From positions 1-5,486 of the forward strand of contig JADDQT010000154.1 in NCBI GenBank assembly GCA_016781225.1: a stretch of 5,486 nt of DNA, written 5' to 3'. Within the stretch, counting starts at the first letter, position 1, and each line of letters begins with the position of its first letter. Under the pieces are notes generated by a model, which searched no databases, was not told the origin of the DNA, and worked only from the letters and a program-made list of their open reading frames with translations. Source of the DNA: Actinomycetota bacterium (lineage in GTDB: Bacteria > Actinomycetota > Acidimicrobiia > Acidimicrobiales > GCA-2861595). The position numbers were made by a program, and so were the translations under genes. Positions 1-5,486 of the stretch are shown here, in pieces.

Positions 1-812
1 CTCCCGGACGGGCCGGGCTGCTGCAGACGGACGACGCGCTGGGGGAAGGGGATGGTGATGCCTGCGTCTTCGAGGGCGGACTTGGCGGCCATCGCCACCC
101 TGCTGCGCACCTGCCACAGAGTCGCCGTCTCCGGTGGGTGCCAGAAGCGCACGGCGAAGTCCACGCTCGACTCTCCGAAGCTCTCCACGAGGGCCTCCGG
201 AGCGGGCGACTCGAGCACGCCGTCGACGGCGGCGACCGCCTGCTGCAGCACCCGCTGGGCGTGCTCGAGGTTGGTGTCGTAGGCGACGCCGATGGTGAGC
301 GTCGTGCGCCGGCGACGCAGCGACGTGAGGTTGACGATGGGCGCGTTCACCACCGCCGCCGAGGGAACGAACACCCGCTCCCCGTCCCACGTGCGAAGGA
401 TCACCGTGCGGAAGTTCACCTCCTCGACCTTTCCCTCGCAGTCGTTGGTGGAGATCTCGTCGCCACGCTTGAAGGGACGGCGGACCTGGAGGATCACGCT
501 GCTCAAGAAGTTGGCCAGCAGGCTCTGGCTGGCGAGGGCGACGGCGATACCGCCGATGCCGACGGCTCCTAGCAGTGGGCCGAGCCGGACCTCGAGGACC
601 GAGAGGGCATACACCAACCCGGCGATCACGGCGACATATCCGACCAGGCGGCCAAGGACGACAGCCGCGGATCGCTCGGCGTCCTCGTGGGTGATGCGCC
701 GGGTGAGCAGGGCCCGGAGCACCCGGCCGATGGCGACCCCTCCGAGGAAGACGCCTCCGGCGAGGATCCAGTCGCCGGCGGTCAACCCTCGGGAGATGAC
801 CTCTTCCTTCAC
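1..812 (-). CDS. MscS-family mechanosensitive ion channel (C-terminal end off the window)
   Basis: This gene encodes a small-conductance mechanosensitive channel that opens under membrane tension and releases osmolytes during hypo-osmotic shock. I translated it by hand: 270 codons are open with no stop before the left edge. Three hydrophobic helices lie at about residues 14-36, 52-73 and 77-108. The third is the Gly/Ala-rich pore helix (LGAVGIGGIAVALASQSLLA) and is followed by the MscS beta-domain entry RRPFKRGDEI (111-120). The beta domain continues through EGKVEEVNFRTVILRTWDGE and VFVPSAAVVNAPIVN (148-161). The C-terminal alpha/beta part ends in GITIPFPQRVV (251-261), the usual MscS ending, so only a few residues are missing. 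The usual Asn of the VPN motif is Ser here (VPS). The start is GTG at 812-810; I found no start codon in the few in-frame codons I read upstream. It is divergent from the secreted-protein gene. Three helices match the minimal MscS type. The family is near certain; the exact start is less so. Confidence 0.93.
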   Translation of the reverse strand, partial: MKEEVISRGLTAGDWILAGGVFLGGVAIGRVLRALLTRRITHEDAERSAAVVLGRLVGYVAVIAGLVYALSVLEVRLGPLLGAVGIGGIAVALASQSLLANFLSSVILQVRRPFKRGDEISTNDCEGKVEEVNFRTVILRTWDGERVFVPSAAVVNAPIVNLTSLRRRRTTLTIGVAYDTNLEHAQRVLQQAVAAVDGVLESPAPEALVESFGESSVDFAVRFWHPPETATLWQVRSRVAMAAKSALEDAGITIPFPQRVVRLQQPGPSG

Positions 813-942
813 CCGCCCCGTCCTACCACGTCGACCTCGGAGGTTCCCCCGCCCCGGCGAGCCTGCCGGGTGAAGTGTTGAAGTTGGCCGACGCGCATGC
901 CGATGGGTTGATCGAGGCGATGGTTCGCCGGACAGCAGTCCG

Positions 943-949
943 AAGGGGG
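943..949 (+). promoter_or_regulatory. Shine-Dalgarno-like AAGGGGG supporting a GTG start at 953
   Basis: AAGGGGG ends three bases before GTG 953 and differs from AAGGAGG by one G that can still wobble-pair with the 16S tail. Its spacing is short. The competing starts, GTG 875 and ATG 920, have only poor or very close purine runs (GAGG two bases from ATG 920). A better match, AAGGAGGG at 966-973, has no in-frame start at a workable distance (the next ATG, 994, is about 20 bases on). The site favours 953 but does not settle the start. Confidence 0.4.
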
Positions 950-952
950 ACG

Positions 953-1561
953 GTGGCTTTACTGCAAGGAGGGCGGCGCAAGGGCCTGGCGGCCATGCTG
1001 CTCGCGGCAATGGCGATGACCTCGTCGCCAGCGCTAGCGGCTCCGGACACGACCACCGTCCGCGTGGATGTGCCCCCCGTCACGGTGCCGCCGGTGACCG
1101 CCCCTGTGGTGGAGACGCCTGTGGATCAGATCGTTCCGCCCGGGATCGTTCCCGAGGAACTGCCCACGGTGGAAGATCTGGCCCAGCCATTGACCCAGGT
1201 CCTGTCCCCGTCCCGGCCGGCACCGGCGGCCCCACCGGCCTCGTCGTCGGCCACGGCACAGGGCGTCCCATCCTCGCCCAGCGCCTCGCCGCCCACCGCC
1301 ATCGGGGGCGTAGCTCCCTCCGTCCAGCCACCGGGAGCGGTCCCGCCGCCGACGGTTCCCGCCTCCAAGATCGCTCGGCGCCCTGAGCAGGGCGAGGTGG
1401 ACCTGGGCCAGGAAGCTCTTCGCACCGCTGCTCGGTTCTGGTTCCCCCTGGCCATCGCTGCCGCGCTGATCGCCTTCGTCACCCTGCAATGGTTCGTCGA
1501 CAGGCGGGACCCCAAGTTGGCCGCGGCCCCGCTCGCCGACGAGATCCTCGGGTTTTCGTGA
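953..1561 (+). CDS. Secreted Pro-rich protein with a single C-terminal membrane anchor, unknown function
   Basis: I do not recognise a named family. From GTG 953 the product is 202 residues. A signal peptide is clear: basic n-region (GGRRKG, residues 6-11), hydrophobic core AAMLLAAMAM (13-22) and a cleavage site after SPALA or SPALAA (25-30). Residues 31 to about 150 are low complexity and rich in Pro, Val, Thr, Ser and Ala (VDVPPVTVPPVTAP near the start), probably an extended extracytoplasmic stalk with no catalytic motif. One helix, about 162-182 (FWFPLAIAAALIAFVTLQWF), is followed by the charged stop-transfer tail DRRDPKLA and a short cytosolic end EILGFS, giving type I topology. The TGA stop overlaps the GTG of the diguanylate cyclase by four bases, so the two are probably translationally coupled partners; a role in sensing or anchoring is inference. 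Starts at 875 (228 aa) or 920 (213 aa) are possible, but they lengthen the n-region. A rare TTA leucine codon sits at codon 3. Confidence 0.8.
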   Translation: MALLQGGRRKGLAAMLLAAMAMTSSPALAAPDTTTVRVDVPPVTVPPVTAPVVETPVDQIVPPGIVPEELPTVEDLAQPLTQVLSPSRPAPAAPPASSSATAQGVPSSPSASPPTAIGGVAPSVQPPGAVPPPTVPASKIARRPEQGEVDLGQEALRTAARFWFPLAIAAALIAFVTLQWFVDRRDPKLAAAPLADEILGFS

Positions 1562-3225
1562 GAGCTTCCGAGACCGACATCGAGCTCGTGCCTCTGGCCG
1601 ACCGGACCGGCGTGCTTCACGCCTTTCGGCTGGCCATGGTGCTGACCGCCCTGGGCCTCGTCCTCGTGGTCCCTCAGTTCATGGGGGTCTCGGCCCGATC
1701 CCTGATGGAGGTGACGGCTGTCTACCTCTTGTTCGTGGTCACCTCCGAGGTTGCACGGCAGGTCGTGCACACCCGAAGACTGATGCTCGTAGGAGCCGGT
1801 CTCCTGGCCGACGGCATTTGGATCTGCTACGTCGTCACCCAGACCGGTGGGCCGGGGAGCGTGCTGGCGTCCCTGGTCGTGCTCCATGTCGTTGCGACCA
1901 CGCTGCTCGCCTCCTACCGAACCGGCCTCAAGATCGCCGTTTGGCACTGCCTCCTCTTCGTCATCGCCTACTACGCCATGTCCACCGGTCTGAGCCCGGA
2001 GTGGAAGGCGCCCGGCTTCGGCGGTGCAACGCCCACCGACTTCGCCGTCCTGTCTGCGCTGGTCACCTTCCTGGGCTTTGCCACGGCAACTGCCGCCTTC
2101 TCCGCAGTGAACGAGCGCGAGCTGCGTCGACGCCGAAGGGAGCTGCGGTACCTGTCCGTCATGGCCAACGAGCTCCAGGAGGCTCACTCCGCCGAGCAGG
2201 TGGTCAGCGTGCTGCTGACCAGCATCCTGGACACGTTCGGCTTCCCCCGTGCCGCCGTGGTCCTGGGTGATGAGACCAGCGTCAAGGAGGTGTGGGTTCG
2301 AGACGGCGTGGGCGAGCGACACTGCCTGCTGGCCGACGCCCGGGCCCGAGAGCCGGGTCAGGTCCTGCGCCGAGCATGGGACGAGCGGCGCGTCCAACTC
2401 GTGCGCCGCCTCGGCGGCGACACGCCTGGGCTGAGCGACGCCCTGGGCCACGCAGGCAACCTCATGGTGATGCCGATGGTGGCCGACGGGAGGCCGGTCG
2501 GGGCGCTGATCGTCGAGCGCGGGGGCGGACTGGCGCCGGTGATCAGCCGCACCCGGGTGAACGCCCTTGGCGAGTTTGCCGCCCACGGCGCTCTTTGCTT
2601 GAGGAACGCCGGCCTGTTGCGAGAGGTTGAGCGTCTGGCGCGCGTCGACGAGCTCACCAGCTTGGCCAACCGTAGGACCCTCTCCGAAGCGCTCGAGCAG
2701 GAGGTGGCAAGGGCAGGCCGCAGCGGCGAACCGTTGAGTGTGGTCATGCTCGACGTCGACCACTTCAAGAAGCTCAACGACGAGCACGGCCACCAGCACG
2801 GCGACGCAGTGTTGCGCCTCATGGGCCAGTTGCTGCTCGAGAGCGTCAGGCAGGTGGACACTGCTGCCCGGTACGGCGGGGAGGAGTTCGCCCTCGTCCT
2901 CCCGAACTGCCCCTCCGCCAGCGCAGTAGCCCTGGCAGAGCAGGTGCGAAGAGCCCTTGCCCTCGGAACCGCCGACCCGCCTGTAACGGTGAGCGCCGGC
3001 GTGGCCACACTGTCGGTTCACGCCCTTACCGGCGAGGAGCTGATCCGCGCCGCCGACGTAGCTCTCTACGAGTCCAAGAAAGCGGGCCGGGACCGGGTCA
3101 CGCTGGCTCAGCGCCGTCCTTCGCCGGCAGCCGCCCCGCAGCCCGGTCGAAACGGAGCGACCGTCCGCTCCGGGCACCGTCGCCCCCCGACCACACGGGT
3201 GGCCCGCCGGCAGCGAGCGAGCTGA
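1558..3225 (+). CDS. Membrane-bound diguanylate cyclase: 6 TM helices, GAF-like domain, GGDEF (GGEEF) domain
   Basis: The enzyme makes the second messenger c-di-GMP from two GTP at the inner face of the membrane. From GTG 1558 it has 555 residues. About six hydrophobic helices lie near 23-44, 49-69, 74-94, 100-119, 124-143 and 161-183, followed by an Arg-rich linker (ELRRRRRELR, 188-197). A GAF-like domain spans about 211-353. The GGDEF domain (about 361-518) begins DELTSLANRR (364-373), has the metal and nucleotide signature LDVDHFKKLND (398-408) and GHQHGD (411-416), the catalytic GGEEF (440-444), and ends ALYESKKAGRDRV. The inhibitory site RxxD (RQVD, 431-434) lies five residues before GGEEF, as in PleD, so product inhibition is expected. 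No EAL or HD-GYP domain follows; the last 37 residues are a basic Pro/Arg tail. The reading frame is open further upstream to ATG 1489, but the GTGA overlap with the anchored-protein stop favours 1558. The ligand of the membrane and GAF parts is unknown. Confidence 0.93.
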   Translation: MRASETDIELVPLADRTGVLHAFRLAMVLTALGLVLVVPQFMGVSARSLMEVTAVYLLFVVTSEVARQVVHTRRLMLVGAGLLADGIWICYVVTQTGGPGSVLASLVVLHVVATTLLASYRTGLKIAVWHCLLFVIAYYAMSTGLSPEWKAPGFGGATPTDFAVLSALVTFLGFATATAAFSAVNERELRRRRRELRYLSVMANELQEAHSAEQVVSVLLTSILDTFGFPRAAVVLGDETSVKEVWVRDGVGERHCLLADARAREPGQVLRRAWDERRVQLVRRLGGDTPGLSDALGHAGNLMVMPMVADGRPVGALIVERGGGLAPVISRTRVNALGEFAAHGALCLRNAGLLREVERLARVDELTSLANRRTLSEALEQEVARAGRSGEPLSVVMLDVDHFKKLNDEHGHQHGDAVLRLMGQLLLESVRQVDTAARYGGEEFALVLPNCPSASAVALAEQVRRALALGTADPPVTVSAGVATLSVHALTGEELIRAADVALYESKKAGRDRVTLAQRRPSPAAAPQPGRNGATVRSGHRRPPTTRVARRQRAS

Positions 3226-3261
3226 GGCAGCGAGACGGCCAGCGCTCAGCAGGGAACTGAG
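3221..3261 (+). other. Alternative hairpins after the cyclase stop codon, possible weak terminator
   Basis: Just at and after the cyclase stop there are three related segments: GCTGAG (3221-3226, containing the TGA), CTCAGC (3245-3250) and CTGAG (3257-3261). The middle one can pair with the first (6 bp, 18-base loop) or with the third (5 bp, 7-base loop, CAGGGAA). There is no following T-run, so this is not a standard intrinsic terminator. It could slow RNA polymerase or protect the 3' end, or it may be chance in GC-rich DNA. It is the only structured element I see in this part of the intergenic gap. Confidence 0.2.
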
Positions 3262-3296
3262 GCCAGGGGGCAGCGACTCTCGTAGCTCGTCCGAGT

Positions 3297-3326
3297 TTGT
3301 GTCGCCTACCGACCGGTCGGTAGGCT
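3297..3326 (+). promoter_or_regulatory. Predicted leaderless promoter of the acyl-ACP desaturase gene
   Basis: A -10 box TAGGCT (3321-3326) fits the actinobacterial TANNNT consensus. It ends six bases before GTG 3333, so the expected transcription start falls on or next to the first base of that codon. A weak -35, TTGTGT (3297-3302), sits 18 bases upstream. No convincing Shine-Dalgarno lies before 3333, which agrees with a leaderless mRNA; such mRNAs, with ATG or GTG starts, are common in actinobacteria. This is a prediction from spacing and motif match only. Confidence 0.5.
3304..3325. promoter_or_regulatory. 22-bp perfect palindrome, probable TetR-family operator
   Basis: The sequence is two perfect 11-base arms, GCCTACCGACC and GGTCGGTAGGC, with no central spacer. 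It covers the promoter spacer and most of the -10 box, the classic position for a repressor that blocks RNA polymerase. Compact palindromes built on GACCGGTC are typical of TetR-family regulators. A third copy of the half-site core, GGTCGG, lies at 3327-3332, one 12-base period after 3315-3320 and touching the GTG start. In mycobacteria the desaturase genes desA1 and desA2 are reported to be controlled by a TetR-type, acyl-CoA-responsive repressor (MadR); whether this is the same regulation is inference. No regulator gene is present in the window. Confidence 0.65.
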
Positions 3327-3332
3327 GGTCGG

Positions 3333-4271
3333 GTGCTGGGTGAGACGGACCTCGCGCTCCTCCACGAGCTGGCCCCGGAGGCCGAACGTCTCCTGGAGCG
3401 ACACCTGGCCACCGCCCAGGAGTGGTTTCCTCATGAGTACGTGCCGTGGAGCCGTGGCCGGGACTTCGAGCCGGGCGAGGAGTGGGACCCGCAGGTCTAC
3501 CCCATCCCCGACTCGGTGCGCAGCGCCCTGTTCGTCAACCTCCTGACCGAGGACAACCTCCCCTACTACTTTCGGACCATCGAGCGCCTTCTCGGGGCCG
3601 ATGGCCCTTGGGGGGAGTGGGTCCGGCGTTGGACCGCCGAAGAGGGCCGCCATGCCATGGTGATCCGTGACTACCTGACGGTCACCGAGGCGCTCGATCC
3701 CATCGAGCTCGAGCGGGGCCGGATGCAGCAGGTCAGCCACGGCGTCACGCCGGAGCCCCCCAACCAGGCCGAGGTCATGGTCTACGTGGCCCTGCAGGAG
3801 CTGGCCACCCGAATCTCTCACCGGGCCACGGGCAAGGTGCTCGAGGATCCCGCCGGCTACAAGGTCATGGCCCGGGTGGCAGCCGACGAGAACCTGCACT
3901 TCCTCTTCTACCGCGACCTGGTGAGCGCGGCCTTGAAGGCCGACCCGTCCACGATGGTGATCGCCATAGAGCGTCAGGTCCGCGACTTCCAGATGCCCGG
4001 CACAGGCATCGCCGGCTTCACGCAGCATGCCCAGGCCATCGCCAAGGCGGGCATCTATGACGTTCGCATTCACCACGAGCAGATCCTCGTACCCGTGGTC
4101 CTGCGAGACTGGGGCGTGACCGAGTTGGAGAATCTCAGCGCCGAAGCCGAGCAGGCTCGCGACGCCCTGGTCCGTCGCATCGATCGCATCGGCAAGGCCG
4201 GCCGGCGCATGGCCGAGCGCATGGCCGAGCGGCCCGCCGCGGCTGACGAATCTGTCGTCGCCGCCGGCTGA
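3333..4271 (+). CDS. Acyl-[acyl-carrier-protein] desaturase (soluble di-iron, DesA/stearoyl-ACP desaturase family)
   Basis: The product, 312 residues, is a soluble di-iron desaturase that introduces a cis double bond into an acyl chain carried on ACP, using O2 and electrons probably from a ferredoxin. All six expected iron ligands can be placed: E73 (LLTEDNLP), E104 and H107 (EEGRH), E156 (LQELAT), and E186 and H189 (DENLH). The N-terminal WFPHEYVPWSRGRDF (31-45) and PIPDSVRSALFVNLLTED are typical of the family. There is no membrane segment, and the length falls between the two mycobacterial DesA proteins. The C-terminal tail (about 270-312) is charged, helical and variable. GTG 3333 is chosen because it directly follows a palindrome-bearing promoter with leaderless spacing. 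The gene stands alone: it is separated from the cyclase by its own promoter and converges on typA with a 25-base gap. Substrate chain length and bond position cannot be read from the sequence; roles in membrane fluidity or long-chain lipid synthesis are both possible. Confidence 0.95.
   Translation: MLGETDLALLHELAPEAERLLERHLATAQEWFPHEYVPWSRGRDFEPGEEWDPQVYPIPDSVRSALFVNLLTEDNLPYYFRTIERLLGADGPWGEWVRRWTAEEGRHAMVIRDYLTVTEALDPIELERGRMQQVSHGVTPEPPNQAEVMVYVALQELATRISHRATGKVLEDPAGYKVMARVAADENLHFLFYRDLVSAALKADPSTMVIAIERQVRDFQMPGTGIAGFTQHAQAIAKAGIYDVRIHHEQILVPVVLRDWGVTELENLSAEAEQARDALVRRIDRIGKAGRRMAERMAERPAAADESVVAAG
4205..4231 (+). repeat. Short in-frame tandem repeat, 12-base unit, about 2.25 copies
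   Basis: The unit CGCATGGCCGAG occurs at 4206-4217 and again at 4218-4229, with matching flanking bases giving 27 bp in total. It encodes R-M-A-E twice in the charged C-terminal helix of the desaturase (GRRMAERMAERPAA). Because the period is a multiple of three, copy-number change would keep the reading frame. It probably arose by slippage and has no evident function. Confidence 0.7.
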
Positions 4272-4285
4272 CCAGTACCTCGGTC

Positions 4286-4298
4286 GACGCCCGGCGTC
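4286..4298. terminator. Small hairpin between convergent genes, weak terminator candidate
   Basis: GACGC and GCGTC pair around a CCG loop in the 25-base gap between the desaturase stop and the typA stop, overlapping the typA TGA. The stem is only 5 bp and neither strand has a T-run, so it is a poor match to an intrinsic terminator. It is listed because no stronger candidate separates the two converging transcripts. Confidence 0.2.
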
Positions 4299-5486
4299 AG
4301 CGCTTGGAGGCTCGCCGGCGGTCGGACTCCATGAGGATGCGCTTTCGCACCCGCACGGACGACGGCGTCACCTCCACCAGCTCGTCCTCCACCACAAGAT
4401 CGACGGCGGTCTCGATGGTGAGCACCCGGTGAGGCGTGAGCTTGATGGCATCGTCCGCGGCGTGGGTGCGGATGTTGGTCTTCTGCTTCTCCCGGCTGAC
4501 GTTCACCATCATGTCGCCGGGGCGCGAGCTCTCCCCTACCACCATCCCCTCGTACACCGGTTCTCCGGGGCCGATGAACAGCTCGCCCCGGAGCTGGAGG
4601 TTGTCGAGGGCGTAGCCCGTGGACACGCCGGAGCGGTCGGCCACCATGGCCCCGCCTCTCCGGCTCGGCATGTCCCCGGCCCAAGGCGACCAGCCTCGAT
4701 GGCGCGTGTGGAGCATGGCGGTACCACGCGTCACCGTGAGGAGCTGGGAGCGAAAGCCGAGCAGCCCCCGCGCCGGTGCCTCGAAGTTGATGATTGTGCG
4801 CCCGGGGTCGCCGGCGCGCAGGTCGAGCACGAGGCCCTTGCGAGGTGCGAGCGCCTGGGGAACGGTCCCAACGTGCTCGTCGGCGACGTCGATGACGCCC
4901 TCCTCGATGGGCTCGTGGCGCTTGCCGTCGATCTCTCGGGTCAACACCTCGGGGCGGCTCACCTCCAGCTCGTAGCCCTCCCGCCGCATGGACTCGATCA
5001 GCACCGCCAGCTGGAGCTCGCCCCGGCCCGCCACCTGGAGCACGTCGGGTGAGTCGGTGTCCTCGACGCGGATGGCCACGTTGCCCAGCACCTCCCGGGC
5101 CAGGCGCTCCCGCAGGTGCCGTGAGGTGAGGTAACGCCCTTCCCTGCCGGCGAGGGGTGAGGTGTTCACCCCGAAGGTCATGCGCAGCACGGGCTCGTCG
5201 ACGCGGAGGCGCGGGAGAGGGTCCGGGTTGTAGGGGTCGGCCAGCGTGTCGCCGATCTCGACCTCGGGGAAGCCGGCGAGGACGAAGAGGTCACCGGCTT
5301 GGAGCTCGTCAACCTCGGCCCGACCGAGGCCTTCGACGGCCAGCAGCTGGCCCGGGCGGCGAGGGGAAGGGGGCGGCGTGGCAGCGTTCACGAGGGCGAC
5401 CGGACGGACGGCGCTCAGCGTGCCGCGCACGACGCGTCCCATCGCCAGCCGACCCAGGTAGTCGGACGCGTCGAGGTTGGTGACCA
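4297..5486 (-). CDS. typA: Translational GTPase TypA/BipA (domain II to C-terminus; N-terminal GTPase domain off the window)
   Basis: TypA/BipA is a ribosome-binding GTPase of the EF-G/LepA group, involved in ribosome assembly and in growth under stress or cold. The window holds 395 C-terminal codons; the G domain lies beyond the right edge. The visible part opens inside the beta-barrel domain II with VTNLDASDYLGRLAMGRV, close to the family consensus, and continues to EIGDTLADP. Domain III carries VAGRGELQLAVLIESMRREG (151-170). The EF-G-V-like domain runs from about 190, with ARGLLGFRS (238-246). The TypA-specific C-terminal domain includes WSPWAGDMPSRRGGAMV, NVSREKQKTNIR and VEVTPSSVRVRKRIL (370-384), ending SDRRRASKR. 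A Pro-rich stretch, AATPPPSPRRPG, replaces the usual charged strand-linker in domain II. An internal ATG at 5442 is in frame, but the homology clearly continues upstream of it, so it is not the start. The gene converges on the desaturase. The family assignment is very secure. Confidence 0.97.
   Translation of the reverse strand, partial: VTNLDASDYLGRLAMGRVVRGTLSAVRPVALVNAATPPPSPRRPGQLLAVEGLGRAEVDELQAGDLFVLAGFPEVEIGDTLADPYNPDPLPRLRVDEPVLRMTFGVNTSPLAGREGRYLTSRHLRERLAREVLGNVAIRVEDTDSPDVLQVAGRGELQLAVLIESMRREGYELEVSRPEVLTREIDGKRHEPIEEGVIDVADEHVGTVPQALAPRKGLVLDLRAGDPGRTIINFEAPARGLLGFRSQLLTVTRGTAMLHTRHRGWSPWAGDMPSRRGGAMVADRSGVSTGYALDNLQLRGELFIGPGEPVYEGMVVGESSRPGDMMVNVSREKQKTNIRTHAADDAIKLTPHRVLTIETAVDLVVEDELVEVTPSSVRVRKRILMESDRRRASKR

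Noticed and set aside
840..850. GGAAC on the minus strand as a possible ECF-sigma -35 box for the channel gene
   Set aside because: No matching GTT-type -10 box occurs at the 16-18 base spacing these sigma factors need.
292..873. Plus-strand open frames over the first 870 bases
   Set aside because: The minus strand encodes an unmistakable MscS channel over 1-812. The plus-strand translations are Arg/Pro/Thr-rich shadows.
1070..1370. Pro/Val/Thr-rich DNA as a possible tandem repeat array
   Set aside because: Apart from a short VPPVTVPPVTAP run, no unit repeats regularly. This is low-complexity protein composition.
1489..1557. Extending the cyclase start upstream to ATG 1489
   Set aside because: The extra 23 residues (MVRRQAGPQVGRGP...) are a basic shadow of the anchored protein's helix and tail. 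The GTGA overlap at 1558 is the normal arrangement for coupled genes.
1126..3177. A 683-codon open frame on the minus strand opposite the secreted protein and the cyclase
   Set aside because: Its translation is rich in His, Gly, Gln and Arg with no recognisable domain. It is the mirror of two well-supported plus-strand genes, a common artefact where third positions are mostly G or C.
4429..5052. A 207-codon plus-strand open frame opposite typA, and similar frames at 4070-4684 and 3306-4076 opposite neighbouring genes
   Set aside because: They lie over genes with clear family motifs, and their translations are low-complexity with no domain signal.
5440..5442. ATG at 5442 as the start of a short TypA-like protein
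   Set aside because: The 14 codons upstream in the same frame match TypA domain II (VTNLDASDYLGRLA), so the gene simply continues past the window edge.

Overview
The window is high-GC bacterial DNA with strong G/C bias at third codon positions. An actinobacterium fits best. The support is a soluble-type acyl-ACP desaturase (the DesA family of Actinomycetota), a probable leaderless GTG-started transcript with a TANNNT -10 box, an actinobacterial-looking TypA C-terminus, and a membrane-anchor tail reading DRRDPKLA that I associate with actinobacterial, perhaps Acidimicrobiia, membrane proteins. The class is an inference; the phylum is fairly safe.

Layout from left to right. (1) Positions 1-812, minus strand: an MscS-family small-conductance mechanosensitive channel, missing only its last few residues beyond the left edge. 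(2) A divergent gap leads to a plus-strand pair. The first gene encodes a secreted, Pro/Val/Thr-rich protein held in the membrane by one C-terminal helix. The second overlaps it by four bases (GTGA) and encodes a membrane diguanylate cyclase with about six transmembrane helices, a GAF-like domain and an intact GGEEF domain with an RxxD inhibitory site. (3) A gap of about 107 bases (3226-3332) ends in a 22-bp perfect palindrome lying on a predicted promoter, directly in front of an acyl-ACP desaturase gene that has all six di-iron ligands. (4) Convergent to the desaturase, the minus strand carries the C-terminal two thirds of the translational GTPase TypA/BipA, cut by the right edge.

How the genes may work together. 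The secreted protein and the cyclase are almost certainly co-translated and may form one envelope-sensing c-di-GMP input module. The desaturase is a separate transcription unit, apparently switched by a TetR-like repressor that is not encoded here; it would adjust acyl-chain unsaturation. MscS, desaturase and TypA all have plausible links to membrane or stress physiology, but nothing in the sequence ties them into one pathway. I see no RNA gene, mobile element, CRISPR array or phage signature, and no gene-free stretch above 300 bases. The most interesting parts are the palindrome-in-promoter in front of the desaturase and the overlapping pair of anchored secreted protein and cyclase.
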